A stretch of DNA of 64,000 nt from an uncultured Eubacteriales bacterium (GTDB taxonomy: Bacteria; Bacillota; Clostridia; Christensenellales; Aristaeellaceae): positions 248,001 through 312,000 of the forward strand of contig CADBEB010000001.1 in assembly GCA_902793605.1 (NCBI GenBank), in the 5' to 3' direction. The notes under the pieces are model-generated. The model did no database searches and was not told the origin of the DNA. It saw only the letters and a list, made by a program, of their open reading frames with translations. Shown here piece after piece: positions 18,296-27,477 of the stretch; position 1 is the stretch's first letter; each line of letters opens with the position of its first letter. The translations under genes and the position numbers were made by a program.

Positions 18296-19150
18296 ATGTC
18301 GATTGTTCAGAGCCTTATTCTTGGTGTCGTTCAGGGATTGGGTGAATTTCTTCCCGTCTCTTCGAGCGGTCATTTGTTGCTTTGCAGGATCTTTTTCGGC
18401 ATTCAGACTGATACCCCTGCAATGAAAATGCTGGATATCCTTCTGCATGTCGGTACTCTTCTTCCGGTGCTGATTGTCTTCCGGAAAGAATGGATTGATA
18501 TGATCCTTCATCCGGTGAGGAACAGGACTCTGATCCTGCTGGTTGTGGCGTCTCTTCCGACATTGGCCATTTACCTGCTTGCAAAGAAACTGTTCCCTCA
18601 GGTGAACGGTTTTTCCGTGTTTGACAACGGATGGTTCCTGGGTGTCGCTTTCCTGATCACGGCGCTTTTCCTCCTGATCTGCGACCAGGCTGCAGCCCGC
18701 GGCAGGAAGGGCGGCAGGAAGGTCGGCTTCTTTCAGGCGGTCGTGATGGGAATTTTTCAGGGAATCGGCATGATCCCCGGCGTTTCCAGGAGCGGATCAA
18801 CCATCCTGGGCGGCGTTTCCACCGGCCTGAACAAATCAGTTGCTGCCCGGTTTTCCTTTATGATGAGCGCGCCGGCGATCGTTGCCTCCCTCCTTGCAGA
18901 AGGAAAGGACGCGCTTGAACTCGGTTATGCCAAATCCATCGAACTGGTCCCATGCATCGCCGGAATCATCGCCGCCGCGGTGGTCGGTTATCTGGCCATC
19001 CGTTTTATGCTCCGGATCATCACCAGGGTTCCTCTTTCGTGGTTTGCGCTCTATCTTGCAATCCTCGGCGTAGCCTACCTTGTATTGCAGCTGACCGGCA
19101 TGATGAACGTGCCTTCCTTTGCGATCCCGGCGTCAGCCACTGTGATCTGA
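18296..19150 (+). CDS. uppP: Undecaprenyl-diphosphate phosphatase
   Basis: Membrane phosphatase that recycles undecaprenyl pyrophosphate, the lipid carrier for peptidoglycan; its loss gives bacitracin sensitivity. The 284 residues contain the two BacA signature loops, GLGEFLPVSSSGH near the N terminus and PGVSRSGST in the middle, with about eight hydrophobic helices. AGGAGG at 18283-18288 fits the ATG at 18296 (seven-base gap); an ATG two codons earlier at 18290 would have no gap. It is followed by dacA, giving a small cell-wall unit. Confidence 0.97.
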   Translation: MSIVQSLILGVVQGLGEFLPVSSSGHLLLCRIFFGIQTDTPAMKMLDILLHVGTLLPVLIVFRKEWIDMILHPVRNRTLILLVVASLPTLAIYLLAKKLFPQVNGFSVFDNGWFLGVAFLITALFLLICDQAAARGRKGGRKVGFFQAVVMGIFQGIGMIPGVSRSGSTILGGVSTGLNKSVAARFSFMMSAPAIVASLLAEGKDALELGYAKSIELVPCIAGIIAAAVVGYLAIRFMLRIITRVPLSWFALYLAILGVAYLVLQLTGMMNVPSFAIPASATVI

Positions 19151-19195
19151 ATGATTTGACGAGCATTAGCCTTGAACGGAACGGAGGTGGGTGAA

Positions 19196-20665
19196 ATGAA
19201 GAAAACGTCTCTTTTTATCGTTTTCATTCTTCTTTTTACTTCCGTTGTTCCGGTTTATGCTGCGAAGAAGCAGTCGGAACCGGTCGTTACTTCCGAACCG
19301 ATCCCGGAGCCGACTGCCAATCCCGATGCGGCACCCTATGATCCGGAGCATCCTGACGAACTGACTCCCGACCAGCTTTGGGCTGCTTCCGCTGTGCTGA
19401 TGACGCAGGACAAGGGAGAAGTCATTTTCGAAAAGGATCCCGATTCTATCCGTTATCCGGCATCGATGACCAAGATCCTGACCGTCCTGCTCGGCATCAT
19501 GTTCGTGGATGACCTTCAGGAGACGATCACCGTTTCGGAAACCGCTGTTAATATTCCTGAGGATTCATCCACCATGCACCTCAAGGTCGGTGAAGAAATC
19601 CGTTTCATTGACGTACTTTACGGCACCATGCTCGTATCAGCAAATGACGGCGCCAACGTGATCGCAGAGGTTGTTTCCGGTGATGTTGACCGGTTTGTGA
19701 CGATGATGAATGAAACAGCTGCCAGCCTTGGCTGCCAGAATACGCATTTTGTCAATCCTCACGGATATCACGATGACAATCATTATTCCACGGCCCGTGA
19801 TATGGCGATCATCGCGCGTGAAGCAATGAAAAACGAGACTTTCCGGGAGATTGCGCGCACCGTAACCTACCAGATTCCGCGCACGAACATGCAGCGTGCC
19901 AGGACGCTTACCACAAAGTCGGACTACATGCTTCCGGGCTCGGAGGAAAGCCCCAACAAGTATTATTACGAATATGCCACCGGGATCAAAACCGGATCCC
20001 ATTCCCAGTCCGGATGGTGCTTTGCCGGTTCAGCCTCCAAAGACGGCGTGGATCTGGTTTCCATCGTCATGTACACCGGCAAGCGCAATCGCTGGAACGA
20101 TACCATCAAACTCATGAATTACGGCTTCAGTCAGTACATGAGCGTTACCCCGGCGGATCTGTACAACATGAATCCGATCACGATCGAGACCAGTAACTAT
20201 TCCACTTCCGATACAAACCGCGGCAAGATCAAACTACTGTGCAAGCCGCTGGAAGGATCTGCCACGATCGTTGCCACAAAGTCCGACATCAAGCGCATGG
20301 CGGACAACCTGACCGATCTGGTCTTTATCCAGTATGACCGTGATTTTCAGGCGCCGATCGAAGCCGGAGAGCAGATCGGCACGATGACATACTTTCCGGA
20401 GCGCGGAGATCCGGTCGTCTACGCGCTGACCGCCGGCAGAAGCGTTGAGCAGCGGACCAATGTCCCGAAGACGCTCGATGAGATTGTCGCGGAAACGTAC
20501 GCGGATCCGAATCCTTTCCCGCCCTTCAATTTCGAGTTCGCCATTACTCTTTTTGCGCCGCTGCTTCTTCTCTTCGCGTTTGTCTTTCTTGTCAGAAGGG
20601 CAAACAAAAAACGGAGGACGCATCGAATGCGCGCTCCGAAACCGGTCAACCGGTATGTAAAGTGA
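19196..20665 (+). CDS. dacA: D-alanyl-D-alanine carboxypeptidase (class A PBP5/DacA type)
   Basis: Low-molecular-weight penicillin-binding protein that trims the terminal D-Ala of peptidoglycan stem peptides. The 489-residue product has a signal peptide (MKKTSLFIVFILLF), a proline-rich linker, then the three active-site motifs: SMTK (Ser90, Lys93), SAND and KTGSHSQSG. After the PBP5-like C-terminal domain there is a membrane helix (FAITLFAPLLLLFAFVFLV) and a very basic tail, so it is anchored at both ends or by the tail after signal cleavage. GGAGGTGGG lies before the ATG at 19196. It ends two bases before the convergent histidine kinase gene, with no clear terminator between. Confidence 0.95.
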   Translation: MKKTSLFIVFILLFTSVVPVYAAKKQSEPVVTSEPIPEPTANPDAAPYDPEHPDELTPDQLWAASAVLMTQDKGEVIFEKDPDSIRYPASMTKILTVLLGIMFVDDLQETITVSETAVNIPEDSSTMHLKVGEEIRFIDVLYGTMLVSANDGANVIAEVVSGDVDRFVTMMNETAASLGCQNTHFVNPHGYHDDNHYSTARDMAIIAREAMKNETFREIARTVTYQIPRTNMQRARTLTTKSDYMLPGSEESPNKYYYEYATGIKTGSHSQSGWCFAGSASKDGVDLVSIVMYTGKRNRWNDTIKLMNYGFSQYMSVTPADLYNMNPITIETSNYSTSDTNRGKIKLLCKPLEGSATIVATKSDIKRMADNLTDLVFIQYDRDFQAPIEAGEQIGTMTYFPERGDPVVYALTAGRSVEQRTNVPKTLDEIVAETYADPNPFPPFNFEFAITLFAPLLLLFAFVFLVRRANKKRRTHRMRAPKPVNRYVK

Positions 20666-20667
20666 TC

Positions 20668-22065
20668 TCATTCCACAGGAAGGACAACAGAAAAAGTTGT
20701 GCCCGCGCCCGGCTTTGACCGGACGCGCATTTTTCCGTTGTGTGCAACCACGATAATCCTGGCAATGCTCAATCCGAGCCCGTGGCCTCCCGTTTCTGAT
20801 TTTCTCGCCTTGTCGCTGCGGTAGAAGCGATCGAAGATCTTCGGAAGATCTTCAGGCGGGATTCCCTGTCCCTCATCCCGGACGGACAGGCTGCATGTAC
20901 CGTCGTCTTTTTTTCTGCACCCCAGGAAGATGTTCGTATCCGTTTCCGAATACTTGACAGCATTGTCGCACAGGATCCGGAGGACCTGTTTGATCATATT
21001 CCGGTCCGCCTTCAGTTGCAGGTCGTCTGATTCCTCCAGATGGAAGTGATGACCGCTGTGCACCATGGCTTCTTCTTTCAGCACTTCCTGCACCAGTTCC
21101 GATGTGTTGAACTCGGAAACTTCCATCATCAGCGTCTTCTTGTCATGCCGGGCCAGGAAAAGCAGGCTTTCGACCAGGTCCTTCATCCCGTCCGTTTCCT
21201 GGGAGATTGCCATGATCCCTTCCTCAAGCACTTCCGGATCATCCTTCCCCCAACGCTTGAGCATATCGGTATAACCACGGATGACTGCGATCGGGGTCCG
21301 CAGCTCATGGCTGGCGTCCGAAACAAATTGTTTCTGGCTGTTATAGCTTCTTTCAATGCGGTCCAGCATCCGGTTGATGACGGCTGCAAGATCCTTCAGC
21401 TCGTTCTTTGTCCCGGCAATATTGATCCGGTTGGAAAGGTTGCTCTCTGACAGCGTTTCCGCCATGGATGTGATATCCCTGATTGGCGCAAGCACCCGTT
21501 TGTTCAGGCGCTTTTCATGACGGAAGAAATAGATCATGCGGATCAGATCGCATAGAAGCGCTCCTCCGATCAGGTAGCTCCAGAACGTGAACAGTTCCCG
21601 AAGCTGCAGCGTGACAAGCCATTGCTGCCCGGAAGCTGCCGGATAATAGAACTCAAGGGATCTGTCTGAGAAGGTTTTACGGAACAGGACCGACATCTGC
21701 TGTCCGATCCGCGGGAAGAACTGCTCCTCAGGCTTTGTGTCCGTTTGTTTAACGGTCAGGTATCCAACCTGCTTCTCCGTCTCATCCTCGCTCCAGCTCT
21801 CCTTCTGCAGTTCGTTCAGTTCTCTTGTTACCGGAATGGCGGTCGCAAAGCAGAACAGCACGGTCAGGATCAGGCAGATCGGAATGAAACTTCTTATCAG
21901 CTGGATGCAGTAGTGCAGTGCAATCCTGAATGTCAGGGAAAGACGAATTCTGCTCAGTCCACCGTGGATTTTCCCGCTCATTCGGTTTGCAAGTACCAGA
22001 TCCCGCGTTTCGGGCTGTTGATGCGGTTTTTTTCTTTGATTACTCTTCGTCTTCTTCATAATCAA
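20668..22065 (-). CDS. Sensor histidine kinase (ArlS/BaeS-like)
   Basis: Membrane sensor kinase of a two-component system. The 465 residues have two membrane helices (about 58-78 and 160-178) around an extracellular sensing part of about 80 residues, a HAMP linker (about 195-250), the phospho-acceptor box FVSDASHELRTP, and the ATP-binding N, G1 and G2 boxes (CDNAVKYS, VRDEGQGIPPED, GGHGLGLSIA). The frame starts with TTG at 22065, seven bases after AGGA; an ATG at 22059 is possible. It overlaps the response regulator gene by about 26 bases, so the two are coupled. The stimulus cannot be inferred; dacA and uppP nearby make an envelope signal a reasonable guess. Confidence 0.92.
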   Translation of the reverse strand: MIMKKTKSNQRKKPHQQPETRDLVLANRMSGKIHGGLSRIRLSLTFRIALHYCIQLIRSFIPICLILTVLFCFATAIPVTRELNELQKESWSEDETEKQVGYLTVKQTDTKPEEQFFPRIGQQMSVLFRKTFSDRSLEFYYPAASGQQWLVTLQLRELFTFWSYLIGGALLCDLIRMIYFFRHEKRLNKRVLAPIRDITSMAETLSESNLSNRINIAGTKNELKDLAAVINRMLDRIERSYNSQKQFVSDASHELRTPIAVIRGYTDMLKRWGKDDPEVLEEGIMAISQETDGMKDLVESLLFLARHDKKTLMMEVSEFNTSELVQEVLKEEAMVHSGHHFHLEESDDLQLKADRNMIKQVLRILCDNAVKYSETDTNIFLGCRKKDDGTCSLSVRDEGQGIPPEDLPKIFDRFYRSDKARKSETGGHGLGLSIARIIVVAHNGKMRVRSKPGAGTTFSVVLPVE

Positions 22066-22744
22066 ACAGATATCCTACTGAACGGATCGTATGGATCGTC
22101 TTGATATGATACTGATCGTCGATCTTGTGCCTCAGGTAGCGGATATAAACGTCAACGATATTGGAATCGCCGATATAGTCATATCCCCATACCTCATTCA
22201 TCAGCTGGTCGCGTGTGACCGCTTTCCCCTTGTGCTCCATCAGATAGCGAAGCGTATCGAACTCCTTCCGGGTCAGTGCAACCGCCTCACCCCTTACATG
22301 GACCTGCCAGCTGCCTGTATCGACGGTAATGCATCCGGCCCGAAGGCACTGTTCTTCCTTCCAATTGGAAGCTGTATCACGCGCACGGTTCTTTTTCAGG
22401 GCAACGCGGATCCGCGCAAGCAGTTCCTCGATGGCGAAAGGTTTGGTCACATAATCATCCGCTCCCATATCCAGACCCATCACCTTGTCGCTCACATCAT
22501 CCTTTGCGGTCAGCATGATGATCGGCACATCACTGGCATGGCGAAGCCTGCGGCACACTTCGATCCCGCTCAGTTCCGGCAGCATCAGGTCGAGGATCAG
22601 CAGGTCCGGATCCTCATTCAGCGCGGTATCCAAACCGCTTCTTCCGTCAAACGCTGTCAGGACTTCATATCCTTCATGCTTCAGCTCCAGTTCCAGAAAA
22701 CGCGCTATCTTTTTCTCATCTTCAACGATCAGTATCCTGGCCAT
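22040..22744 (-). CDS. OmpR/PhoB family response regulator
   Basis: DNA-binding response regulator paired with the kinase that follows. The 234 residues have a receiver domain with acidic pocket VEDE, phospho-acceptor Asp52 (LILDLMLPE), Thr79 and Lys101 (VTKPF), then a winged-helix domain with LTRKEFDTLRYLMEH and DVYIRYLRHKID, IRSVGYLF. I use the ATG at 22744 (MARILIVED), six bases after GGAG; an upstream frame start at 22759 would lie on the ribosome binding site. The pattern resembles ArlR. Confidence 0.95.
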   Translation of the reverse strand: MARILIVEDEKKIARFLELELKHEGYEVLTAFDGRSGLDTALNEDPDLLILDLMLPELSGIEVCRRLRHASDVPIIMLTAKDDVSDKVMGLDMGADDYVTKPFAIEELLARIRVALKKNRARDTASNWKEEQCLRAGCITVDTGSWQVHVRGEAVALTRKEFDTLRYLMEHKGKAVTRDQLMNEVWGYDYIGDSNIVDVYIRYLRHKIDDQYHIKTIHTIRSVGYLFDYEEDEE

Positions 22745-22779
22745 GATTTGCTCCTTCACTCAGCTGATGATGCACAAAG

Positions 22780-22825
22780 GCAGGAGATGCGGACAGTATC
22801 TCCTGCTGTGCGGATAATTTATCCG
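22780..22825 (-). terminator. Two hairpins between the DUF4342 gene and the response regulator
   Basis: CGGATAATTTATCCG (22811-22825) is an odd-centred 15-base palindrome that includes the DUF4342 stop codon; GCAGGAGAT (22780-22788) pairs with ATCTCCTGC (22798-22806). Only short T runs follow, so they may attenuate read-through or bind a regulator rather than end transcription fully. Confidence 0.35.
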
Positions 22826-23643
22826 ACTGTGACGGAAGAGTATCCGTCCCGGTCGTCGTTGATCTCGACTTTTCCCTCTTTGGTTTCGGCCTGAACTGGA
22901 ATCTGGAGCGTAGGAACTTCGGATGCGGCTGCCGAGTACGCGCTGTGGTAGGTCGTAGCTGCCGGATTGGATTCAAAGAAGGAATCCATCGTCTCCTCAA
23001 TCTCCTTCGTCTGCTTTCTCAGTGCGTCAGCAGGATCTTGCGCGGGCTTCTCCGTGACCTTCGCCTTTACTTCTGCAGCAGCGGTTTTGACTTCCTCACG
23101 GGCTTTGTCAAATGTTCCTTTGATCTCCGCAGCCTTTTTCTCATCGGTAAATGACTGTACGGCGCTGGATACGGAATTCTTCGCGTTTTGCGCGGCGTTC
23201 CGGACCATCTTCTCCAGGCTGTCAGAAGCAAAATCTTCATCCAGCTTGGTGAAAGAGAACTGGTATCCGAGGATCAGCGAAAGGATGAATCCGAAGATCG
23301 TCATGTGCGGTGCTAGGATCAGGCACAGTGCTCCCCACAGCACGGAGAAGTTCACGATCGGGGTTTTTCCTTTCTGTACCTTCACTCTGCTGCGATACAG
23401 CTTTTGAAGGATCCCCAGTGCCTTTTGCTTCGTATCGATGTGCTTGTCGGTATTGTTCCCGCTGTTCATCCTGCTTCCGTTGTCCATATGAGTATCCTCC
23501 TTCAGTCTTCCGTTCTTCTCAAGGTCGATCAGTGCTCTTGCCAGATTCCCGTCATGATAGTCAAGAAGGGCAACCGCCTCCTGATAGGTCATTCCGCTTT
23601 TTTTTCTCAGCAGCTCAATGTCTTCGATCGTATAGCTTGCCAT
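22819..23643 (-). CDS. UBA-like plus DUF4342 membrane protein
   Basis: Function unknown. The 274 residues begin with a UBA/TS-N-like three-helix segment (YTIEDIELLRKKSGMTYQEAVALLDYHDGNLARALI), then a basic region with a hydrophobic pair of helices (NFSVLWGALCLILAPHMTIFGFILSLILGY) of the DUF4342 type, and a long alanine/lysine/glutamate-rich helical tail. I start at the ATG at 23643 with AAAGGAG upstream; the frame is open 14 codons more. It precedes the two-component genes on the same strand and may share their transcript. Confidence 0.75.
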   Translation of the reverse strand: MASYTIEDIELLRKKSGMTYQEAVALLDYHDGNLARALIDLEKNGRLKEDTHMDNGSRMNSGNNTDKHIDTKQKALGILQKLYRSRVKVQKGKTPIVNFSVLWGALCLILAPHMTIFGFILSLILGYQFSFTKLDEDFASDSLEKMVRNAAQNAKNSVSSAVQSFTDEKKAAEIKGTFDKAREEVKTAAAEVKAKVTEKPAQDPADALRKQTKEIEETMDSFFESNPAATTYHSAYSAAASEVPTLQIPVQAETKEGKVEINDDRDGYSSVTVG

Positions 23644-23904
23644 CTCCGGGTTCTCCTTTCCTGTCGTTTCAACCGACACGTGCATCTTATCACAGGAAGG
23701 CCTGTTTGTTCTGAAAAACAGGCAAAGACTTCATGAGAATCAGATTAAAAGATCACGAAGGAAACGCTGTGCTTATGCGCAGCCGAGTTAATCCTTCGGA
23801 TCAGGGGTATTTTATCACATTTGCCGTTTCATTGCACCGGCTTGTTCTTCTGCCCACGCGCTTCCGGACCTGTTTAATTGTAACTCTTTCAAAGAATCTT
23901 CATC
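23644..23904. other. Intergenic stretch, no gene seen
   Basis: Between the divergent DUF4342 and FGGY kinase genes. It holds the minus-strand promoter region of the DUF4342 gene (a GATAAGAT -10 candidate around 23684-23693 without a convincing -35) and an eight-pair inverted repeat (23700-23707 with 23716-23723). I see no coding signal on either strand. Confidence 0.5.
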
Positions 23905-23933
23905 TTTACAGGAAACAGGCCTTGTGGTACGAT
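23905..23933 (+). promoter_or_regulatory. Probable promoter of the FGGY-hprK-ROK-LRR operon
   Basis: TTTACA (23905-23910), 17-base spacer, TACGAT (23928-23933). A TATAAT at 23949-23954 is a better -10 match but has no -35 at the right distance and would start the RNA at the ribosome binding site. Confidence 0.5.
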
Positions 23934-23977
23934 AATCTGAGAAATTTCTATAATATATGCAGGAGGATCGCATTGTC

Positions 23978-25567
23978 ATGAGCAAAGATCAGATCATCAG
24001 CGGAAGCACTATTCTTGGTATTGAATTCGGTTCCACACGCATCAAGAGCATTCTGATCGACAAGGATCACAATGTGATTGCCTCCGGCAGTCATGAATGG
24101 GAAAACGATTATGTCGACGGGATCTGGACATACAGTGAAGAAGCTATTATGAACGGCCTTCGTTCCAGCTACGCCGATCTGAAGAAGGATGTGTTCAGCC
24201 GTTACCAGGTTCCGCTGAAAAAACTCGGTGGCCTCGGGATCAGCGCGATGATGCACGGGTATCTTCCCTTCGACGCAGGAATGAACCTGCTCGTTCCGTT
24301 CCGCACCTGGAGGAATACGATCACCGGTGAAGCGGCCGAAAAGTTGACTTCTCTCTTTTCCTTCAATATGCCTCAACGCTGGAGCCTGAGCCATCTGTAC
24401 CAGGCAATCCTGAACGGCGAAGCACATGTCGAGAAGATCGATTTCCTGACTACACTTGCCGGATGGATTCATTTCCTGCTCACCGGGGAGAAAGTCCTTG
24501 GTGTTGGAGACGCTTCCGGCATGATGCCGATCGATTCCGCCACTTGCGACTACGACGCCGCTATGGTTGCCGCATTTGATAACCTGGTTGCGGACCACGG
24601 ATATGCCTGGACTCTGAAATCCATTCTCCCCAAAGTCCTCTGCGCGGGGGAGGAAGCCGGCAGGCTGACTTCTGAAGGTGCTGCGCTGCTCGATCCGGAC
24701 GGGGATCTTGAACCCGGCTGCCCCCTCTGTCCTCCCGAAGGCGATGCGGGGACCGGCATGGCGGCAACAAACAGCGTCCGGGAAAGAACCGGGAATGTTA
24801 GCGCAGGGACCTCCATTTTCAGCATGATCGTGCTCGAAAAGCCCATGAGCAAGGTTTATCCCGAGATTGATATCGTTACGACGCCCGCCGGCAAACAGGT
24901 TGGCATGGTGCATTGCAACAGCTGCACCAGCGACATCAATGCCTGGGTCTCACTCTTCCGTGAATTTACCGATTTGATGGGCTGCAGTACCAACATCGGT
25001 GACGTCTTTACAAAGCTTTTCCTGAAGTCACGCGAGGCTGAACAGGATTGCGGCGGGCTGGTAAACTTCAATTATCTGGCTGGCGAACCGGTTACCGGCC
25101 TTTCGGAAGGCCGTCCGATGTTCCTTCGTCTTCCCGATGCTCGTTTCAATCTTGCCAACTTTATGCGCGCCCAGATTTATGCCAGTATGGAAACCCTGAA
25201 GTACGGCATGGAGATCATGAACCGTGAGCATGTTGCCATTGACTGTGTTTATGGCCATGGCGGTCTGTTCAAGACCGAAGGCGTCGCTCAGAACGACCTG
25301 GCCGCTGCGATCCACGCGCCGGTTACCGTTATGGAGACAGCCGGTGAAGGCGGCGCCTGGGGTATCGCCCTCCTGGCTGACTTTATGGTCAATCGCGCGG
25401 AGGACGAGGCGCTTGAGGACTATCTCCAGAACCATGTCTTCAGCGGCATGAAGCAGATCACCGTCGCGCCGGATCCCGAAAACGAAAAGGGCTTCGACCG
25501 ATATATGGAACGGTTTGTCTCCTGCCTGCCGGCTCAGAAGGCGGCGGCTTCAGAATTTAAGGATTGA
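23978..25567 (+). CDS. FGGY-family carbohydrate kinase
   Basis: Sugar kinase that phosphorylates a pentose, hexose or their ketose with ATP; the substrate is not decided. The 529 residues show phosphate-1 motif GIEFGSTRIKSILID, a conserved GISAMMHGYLPFD segment and the second-domain motif GNVSAGTSIFSMI, with GHGGLFKTEGVAQNDLAAA near the end. Residues CNSCTSDINAW are unusual compared with standard xylulokinases. AGGAGG at 23961-23966 lies 11 bases before the ATG at 23978, rather long; another ATG at 23957 precedes that site and is less likely. First gene of a carbohydrate operon with hprK and a ROK kinase. Confidence 0.88.
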   Translation: MSKDQIISGSTILGIEFGSTRIKSILIDKDHNVIASGSHEWENDYVDGIWTYSEEAIMNGLRSSYADLKKDVFSRYQVPLKKLGGLGISAMMHGYLPFDAGMNLLVPFRTWRNTITGEAAEKLTSLFSFNMPQRWSLSHLYQAILNGEAHVEKIDFLTTLAGWIHFLLTGEKVLGVGDASGMMPIDSATCDYDAAMVAAFDNLVADHGYAWTLKSILPKVLCAGEEAGRLTSEGAALLDPDGDLEPGCPLCPPEGDAGTGMAATNSVRERTGNVSAGTSIFSMIVLEKPMSKVYPEIDIVTTPAGKQVGMVHCNSCTSDINAWVSLFREFTDLMGCSTNIGDVFTKLFLKSREAEQDCGGLVNFNYLAGEPVTGLSEGRPMFLRLPDARFNLANFMRAQIYASMETLKYGMEIMNREHVAIDCVYGHGGLFKTEGVAQNDLAAAIHAPVTVMETAGEGGAWGIALLADFMVNRAEDEALEDYLQNHVFSGMKQITVAPDPENEKGFDRYMERFVSCLPAQKAAASEFKD

Positions 25568-25582
25568 TCCGGAGGTGTCCTT

Positions 25583-26494
25583 TTGATCTCTGTCAGGGAT
25601 TTTGAAACTGCGCTGCAGCTGAAAACGCTGGTTCCTTCCACCCGAACGGAATGGGATATCCGGACGCCTGATCTGAACCGTCCCGGCATGCAATTCTGCG
25701 GTTTTTATGAATTCTTTGCGTTTGAGCGTCCCCAGGTGATCGGAAAAGTCGAGATGGCGTATCTGGAGGAACAGCCGGAGGAGATGAGGAAAAAGATCCT
25801 CGAACGGTATTTCAGCTATCCTGTGCCCTGCCTGATCATCTGCAGGAACCTTACGCCACCCTCCGATCTGCTCACGATCGCCGGAGCCCATGATGTTCCG
25901 GTTTATTCCAGCACGCTGGTTACCAGCAAATTTGTCGCGCTTGCAATCCATTACCTGAATCGTTCTCTGGCTCCCCATATGACGAGGCACGGCGTCCTGC
26001 TGGATGTTTACGGCATCGGGGTCTTCCTTTCGGGAAAAAGCGGCGTCGGTAAAAGCGAAGCTGCGCTTGAACTCGTCAAACGCGGCCATCAGCTGGTTGC
26101 TGACGACGTGGTCGATATCTGCCGGATCTCGGATGACCGCCTGATCGGCACCTGTCCCGAGAAGGTCCGCCATCTGATGGAGATCCGCGGTATCGGCGTA
26201 ATCGACGTGAAAGCTATGTATGGAATCGGTGCAGTCGCTTTTTCCAAGTCGATCGATCTGATCATCGAACTCGAATCCTGGGATGAGAATAAGGCATACG
26301 ACCGGATCGGCCTGCAGGATGACAAAATCGAAATTATGGGCGTTCATGTTCCGCACCAGACGATGCCCATCAAACCCGGCCGCAATCTTGCCATTATTGT
26401 TGAGGTCGCTGCACGCAACTTCAGCCTGAAGCGTTCAGGATACAATGCTGCGCGTGAACTGACTGCTCTTCTTCAGGATGATTCAAATGTATAA
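25583..26494 (+). CDS. hprK: HPr kinase/phosphorylase
   Basis: Bifunctional enzyme that phosphorylates and dephosphorylates Ser46 of HPr, the switch of carbon catabolite repression in low-GC Gram-positives. 303 residues: an N-terminal MurF-like domain (about 1-130), then RHGVLLDVYG, Walker A GKSGVGKS (151-158), ADDVVDI and the family signature MEIRGIGVIDVKAMYGIGAV. The start is TTG with GGAGGTGT a few bases upstream. In many Bacillota hprK is followed by lgt; here it lies between two sugar kinases, which fits its regulatory job. Confidence 0.97.
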   Translation: MISVRDFETALQLKTLVPSTRTEWDIRTPDLNRPGMQFCGFYEFFAFERPQVIGKVEMAYLEEQPEEMRKKILERYFSYPVPCLIICRNLTPPSDLLTIAGAHDVPVYSSTLVTSKFVALAIHYLNRSLAPHMTRHGVLLDVYGIGVFLSGKSGVGKSEAALELVKRGHQLVADDVVDICRISDDRLIGTCPEKVRHLMEIRGIGVIDVKAMYGIGAVAFSKSIDLIIELESWDENKAYDRIGLQDDKIEIMGVHVPHQTMPIKPGRNLAIIVEVAARNFSLKRSGYNAARELTALLQDDSNV

Positions 26495-26506
26495 GGAGGC
26501 TAAGGT

Positions 26507-27442
26507 ATGAGAATTGGTATTGATGTCGGAGGTACCGGTATCCAGGTTGGTCTGGTCAACAATGATCTACAGATCATCTCGGAGGCTTCCATCCCGACTC
26601 GGACAGATATGGATTTTGAGGAACAGGTTCGGCAGATTGCGGCCTGCGTCCTGTCTGTGATCTCCTCGGCCGGCATCGATCCAGATGCGGTCGAATCTGT
26701 CGGTGTCGGCATCCCGGGTATCGCTTCCGATTCCGGTGAAATCATCAAATGTACCAACATGGGATGGCATCACGTCCTGTTCCGTGAGGTATTCAACCGC
26801 TATTACAACAAACCTGTTTTCGTCGATAATGACGCCAACGTTGCCGCCCTGGCGGAAAGCGTCGCAGGTGTCAGCGCCGGGACTTCCTCCAGCGTATTCA
26901 TCACGATCGGCACCGGCATCGGCAGTGGCATCATCATTGACGGAAAGATCTGGAAGGGCTGCCATGGGATCGGTGGTGAACTCGGTCATGTGATCTTCGA
27001 TCTGGACGGTGTTCCCTGCTCCTGCGGGAACCATGGCTGCCTCGAGCGGTACTGTTCAGCTACAGCAATCATCCGTATGGGCCGTGAAGCTGTCAAGATC
27101 CATCCGGATTCCTTGCTTCTCCGGCTGGCTGACAATAATCCGTCAAACATCAATGCCAAGATTGTTTTTGATGCTGCACGTCAGGAGGATCCTGTTGCGG
27201 TTGAAGTCTATCACCGGTTCATTGGATACCTTGCACAGGCGGTTGCCAGCGTCGTCAACCTGATTGATCCGGAGGTGATTGTCATCGGCGGAGGCGTCAG
27301 CAAAGCCGGGACCTTCCTTCTCAAACCCCTTATCCGGGAATTCCCCCGTTATGTTCTTTTTGATGACCAGCCCCTTCCGGAGATTAAGCTTGCCGTTCTC
27401 GGTTCAGAAGCCGGGATCATCGGTGCAGCCATGTTGTCCTGA
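26507..27442 (+). CDS. ROK family glucokinase-like sugar kinase
   Basis: Likely phosphorylates glucose or a related hexose. The 311 residues begin with the ATP-binding MRIGIDVGGTGIQVGLV, include the sugar-binding DNDANVAALAE and the zinc motif CSCGNHGCLERYCS (Cys-x-Cys-Gly-x-x-Gly-Cys), and end with the second ATP loop VIGGGVSKAG. There is no DNA-binding N terminus, so it is a kinase rather than a NagC-type repressor. The gene starts 12 bases after hprK with AAGGAGG upstream. Confidence 0.93.
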   Translation: MRIGIDVGGTGIQVGLVNNDLQIISEASIPTRTDMDFEEQVRQIAACVLSVISSAGIDPDAVESVGVGIPGIASDSGEIIKCTNMGWHHVLFREVFNRYYNKPVFVDNDANVAALAESVAGVSAGTSSSVFITIGTGIGSGIIIDGKIWKGCHGIGGELGHVIFDLDGVPCSCGNHGCLERYCSATAIIRMGREAVKIHPDSLLLRLADNNPSNINAKIVFDAARQEDPVAVEVYHRFIGYLAQAVASVVNLIDPEVIVIGGGVSKAGTFLLKPLIREFPRYVLFDDQPLPEIKLAVLGSEAGIIGAAMLS

Positions 27443-27477
27443 TCTTTCAGCCGATTTCATTGGAGAGGAAAACAGCG

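Noticed and set aside
23949..23954. TATAAT just before the FGGY kinase
   Set aside because: No -35 at a workable distance, and transcription would start at the ribosome binding site; the TTTACA/TACGAT pair upstream is more sensible.
23733..23981. Open frame of 82 codons on plus upstream of the FGGY kinase
   Set aside because: It runs through the promoter and ribosome binding site of the kinase gene, has no site of its own and no recognisable domain.
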